The translations under genes and the position numbers were made by a program. Under the pieces are notes generated by a model that saw only the letters and a program-made list of their open reading frames with translations, ran no database searches and was not told where the DNA came from. From Rhizoctonia solani (lineage: Eukaryota > Basidiomycota > Agaricomycetes > Cantharellales > Ceratobasidiaceae), in contig NC_057384.1 of NCBI RefSeq assembly GCF_016906535.1, positions 372,001-436,000 of the forward strand: a stretch of 64,000 nucleotides of DNA, read 5' to 3'. Shown piece by piece: positions 60,427 through 64,000 of the stretch (position 1 is its first letter; each line of letters starts with the position of its first letter).

Positions 60427-63400
60427 ATGAGGCTTGCTGCATCACTCGGTGTTGCCTTTGGACTTGCTTCCGCTGCACTCCATGTCCAGGCGCAAGCTAA
60501 TACGACACAATGGCCTGTGCATGATACCGGGTTAACCAAGGTCGTACAGTGGGATCATTACTCGTATGTGAACTTGACGTCAAAAGTTTATCCTATTCAC
60601 ACGTCTAAATTTGCCCAGGTTGATCGTCAACGGCGAACGCTTGTATGTCTGGAGCGGCGAATTTCACTATTGGCGAATCCCTGTCCCAGAAGGTTAGACT
60701 TTTTTCTTTCATTAATTGCCGCGCGGGATAGCTGGCTCATTGGAGTTTTAGTATGGCGTGACATCCTGGAAAAGGTCAAGGCAGCAGGATTCAATTCTGT
60801 CTCTGTCTATGGTGAATAAGCCTTGAGCTATCCTCGATTGATTTCTAACTAACGATACAGGAAACTGGGGATATCACAGTGCCAGCCCTGGTGCCCTCGA
60901 TTTCGAGTCGGGAGCACACAATTTTGAGTCCATTCTCGATATTTGCAAAGAAATAGGTCTTTATGCAATTTGGAGGGCGGGACCGTGAGTGTTCACAACA
61001 TATTCATCTGTCTTCAGGGTGTCTGATCTGCTCGTTCAAATGATAGATATGTCAAGTAAGTTGATCACACACATCCCTTCAAATAACATAGTGCCTAAAT
61101 GCGATTCTGTCCAGTGCCGAAACTACAGCCGGAGGTTTTGCTCTCTGGGCGACGACAGGTGCTTACGGAACTCTGCGGAATAATGACACGAGATATACAG
61201 GTATGTGATTTCGTTCGTTACCCGACAGATCTACTCACCGCACGCTGCGAAGATGCATGGATGCCGTACATGAAAAAGTACACCAGCATACTTGAAAAGC
61301 ATCAGATTACTAATGGAGGAAACCTACTGTTGTTCCAAATCGAAAATGAAATCGCTGGACAACGTTTGAGCTCGGGAGCGCCCAACTGGCCGCTCATTGC
61401 ATATATGCAGAACCTGGAGAAAACTTCACGGGATTCTGGACTTATTATTGTGATTGTGATTATTTCATGATCGAATGAATTTGCTAACTCGAATGAACAG
61501 CCGTTCTTTACCAATGCACCCAACATGAACGGTATGTTTGATTACGATCCATGATAGCCCATGGTTGACGAGTTTCTAGGCAAGTCATGGTCTAAGGACT
61601 ATGACCCCAATGGTGCCCAGGACATCTATGGTAAATCCTAGAAGCAGGCATGCCGTATCCCCTCCAGTCTTGTATTCCTGACTCTATCGGCTAGGCGTGG
61701 ATTCGTACCCTTCGTGCTGGAGCTGCAACCTTGATGAGTGCGGAAACGTCAAACCATTTACGGTTGTCGTACGTCTCTTCACCTCTAATCTATCTAAATC
61801 TAGAGCTCATTGGATCAACAGAGTTACCATGAACACTTTAACGAGGTTTCTCCTACGCAACCGTCGTTCTTACCTGAGTTCCAGGGTGGATCCTACAAGT
61901 AAGCAACTTACTGACTACCAGTGACCAATGTACTGAGCTTCGACAGTCCTTGGGGTGGACCACAGGGAGGATGTGCTTCTAACATGGGTCCAGATTTCGC
62001 AAACGTGTTCTACCGGTGAGTCCCAGCACGGCTAATTTGTCACCGAGGTCTAATTCGCTCCAAATAGCCATAACATTGCTGAGCGGGTCTCGATGATGTC
62101 TTTGTACATGCTATTCGGGTGAGCGATATGTATTTCTGTAGGATGAACGCATACAAACTGACCGCGGTTGAATCTATAGCGGTACCAACTGGGGTGAGAT
62201 AGCGGCTCTTTGGAAAGTGAACCTCCAAGGCTGAATTAATTACTAGGTGGACTTGCGACCAATTTGCTCGGTACTTCGTATGACTACTCATCTCCGGTGC
62301 GCATACATTCGACGATGAGACTTGTAGCATGACTAAAGTTGCCACAGATCAGCGAGAGTCGTCAAATTGGACAAAAATACTACGAGACTAAGCTTCTCGG
62401 AATGTTCATCAGGGCTGCCAAAGGTTCGTTTATACAGTCACCGCCTCATTCTAATTTTTAAACTTGATTTTCAGATATCACTAAGCTTGATCGTATTGCT
62501 GCATCGACCAATTACACTACCAATAGTATCATCAGCGCAACCGAGCTCAGGAACCCGGATACTCAGGCTGGATTCTACGTTACCCGACATGCTACGTCGT
62601 CCGACACGACCAAAGATAGCTTCCAGCTCAAAGTTTCTACGTCGTCAGGAAGCCTGACTGTGCCTACCTCTGGAAATATCGCCTTGAACGGAAGGGAGAG
62701 CAAGATCATAGTGGTAGGTTCTTACCCGTTTCATTTCAAGCCGACGCCTGATGCCGAGTAGACTGACTTCAAGGTTGGAAATGCTACTCTCCTCTATTCG
62801 ACCTCTGAGATCCTCTCTCATGCCATTATCGATGGAAGGGAGCACCTCGCACTCTGGCTCCCTGAGAACGAGTCCGGAGAGTTCCTGGTCAAGGGTGGCT
62901 CGAAATCACAAAAGGTCCTTACCGGTCCGGCAGCCAAGTTCACGAGCTCCTCCAACGGCTTGACTGTCTCTTACACCCAGACATCCGCCGTCGGTATCAT
63001 TTCGTTCGACTCGTTTACCGCAGTCCTCGTCCCCCGTTCCACGGCATGGAAGTTTTGGGCCCCAACGTTGACCGCTTCTCCATTTTCGCCTGCGGACAAA
63101 CTTGTCTGGGTTACGGGTCCTTACCTCGTTCGGTCCGCTTCGCTCGCAAAGCAGTCCACTCTGCTCGAGATCACGGGAGATGCCGATAGCTCTACCCAGA
63201 TTGAAGTTTGGGCGCCCAAGAGCGTCACCGCGCTGCACTGGAACGGTCAAAAGCTTGCATTCAAAAAGACGTCGTATGGCACTTTGGTTGGCACTACTCC
63301 TTCGTTGGACATCACCGCCGCCAAAGTGAGCGAGAAACTCAAGGGTACATTGACCGGATGGAAGGTTGCAGACGGGTTACCTGAGCGATTTGCCAACTAT

Positions 63401-64000
63401 TCGGACGCGGGCGCAGGATGGGTTGCTGCTAATCACACTTCGACCCCTAACCCGACCAAACCAAGTGGCAGTGGCCCTGTTTTGTATGCCGACGACTATG
63501 GATTGTGAGTATTGAATTATGGCGAAAGATGGTGGCTGATTGTATGCATAGCCATTTGGGCAACATCCTCTGGCGCGGACGGTTCAACGGCAAAGCTACC
63601 GCGGCCCAACTTAACGTCCAGGGTGGAACTGCGAGCGGGTGGTCTGCGTGGCTCAACGGAGATTACATTGGGAGGTGCGCACATCCCCCCCAATTACAAA
63701 GGGTTGCGAGCCTAACCTAACGTCCCTTGTAAAAGTTTCCCTGGAGACCCAGTTTCCGTACGCGGTAACCTCACACTCTCGTTCTCCAACGCAACTGTGC
63801 TCGATGGCGAGAACGTCTTGCTCGTGCTCCAGGTATGTCCAATTTTCCGGGTTTGTCGCGAACAGCATGGTCCTTAGAAATTTCGACAGGACCATTCGGG
63901 GCATGATCAGCGCGCAGATGCTCTCCTCCCACGTGGCATTCTGAGCGCATCACTCCTAGGTCCATCGAACGGGACCTTTACCAGCTGGCGCGTGGCCGGT
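60427..64000 (+). CDS. lacA: Beta-galactosidase, GH35, secreted (3' end beyond window)
   Basis: Removes terminal beta-linked galactose from glycans or galactan outside the cell. The signal peptide [20 protein letters not shown] is followed by [39 protein letters not shown] and [11 protein letters not shown]. The acid/base Glu lies in [12 protein letters not shown] (about 61335) and the nucleophile in [12 protein letters not shown] (about 61870). YMLFGGTNWGGLA (about 62110-62220) follows, then the beta-domains of fungal GH35 ([40 protein letters not shown]). There are more than ten short introns. A frame change is needed near 60618 (caggttgatc). The sequence is still coding at 64000, so the C-terminus is missing. 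The symbol follows the common fungal name. Confidence 0.92.

Noticed and set aside
1..64000. tRNA, rRNA or CRISPR features
   Set aside because: No cloverleaf with a convincing T-loop box, no rRNA-like blocks and no spaced direct repeats were found by reading.

Overview
The window looks like nuclear DNA of a basidiomycete fungus, most likely an Agaricomycete. The evidence is dense short introns (about 45-70 bases, GT..AG), F-box/LRR families, a CaaX-type mating-pheromone precursor, fungal chitinases with LysM and CBM18 domains, and a GPI-anchor enzyme of fungal layout. A Rhizoctonia/Ceratobasidium-like source is my impression from the protein flavour and is not proven.

Layout. 1-4.3 kb has no supportable gene. 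4.4-8.3 kb holds a GEN1/Yen1-type Holliday junction resolvase broken by several frame changes and carrying a 155-base tandem duplication. 8.3-13.5 kb is gene-poor with decayed repeats. 13.6-15.5 kb has three small secreted cysteine-rich peptide genes of one family. 15.7-16.4 kb is an intact molybdopterin synthase large subunit (minus). 16.8-20.9 kb is the GPI ethanolamine phosphate transferase MCD4/PIG-N. 21.7-23.4 kb is an F-box/LRR protein (minus), and 23.7-25.0 kb a strongly degenerate Hsp70-like protein. At 27.06 kb there is a 40-codon lipopeptide pheromone precursor. 29.3-31.1 kb is guanine deaminase. 31.7-34.4 kb (minus) is a LysM-CBM18-GH18 chitinase. It is divergently paired with a remarkable gene at 35.0-38.6 kb encoding four LysM domains, two EF-hands, a membrane helix, a PAN-like cysteine-rich region and a papain-like (C1A) peptidase.

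39.5-42.5 kb (minus) is aconitase. 44.6-48.0 kb has two more F-box/LRR genes. 48.2-50.6 kb (minus) is a fungal transcription-factor regulatory domain with no Zn2Cys6 cluster. 51.0-55.4 kb (minus) is an importin-13-like karyopherin. 55.7-58.7 kb is a second GH18 chitinase with a very long Ser-rich tail. From 60.4 kb to the window end is a GH35 beta-galactosidase, truncated by the window.

Functional themes: chitin and glycan handling (two chitinases, the LysM-peptidase fusion, beta-galactosidase), secreted effector-like peptides and mating signalling sit among housekeeping genes. A recurrent feature is that obviously conserved genes change frame, nearly always as if one base were missing and often in a G or C run, while other genes (MoaE, the Hsp70-like ORF, two of the small peptides, the pheromone) are intact. 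Uncorrected assembly errors are the simplest explanation, but true decay cannot be excluded for GEN1. Exon boundaries below were inferred by eye from splice sites and family knowledge.
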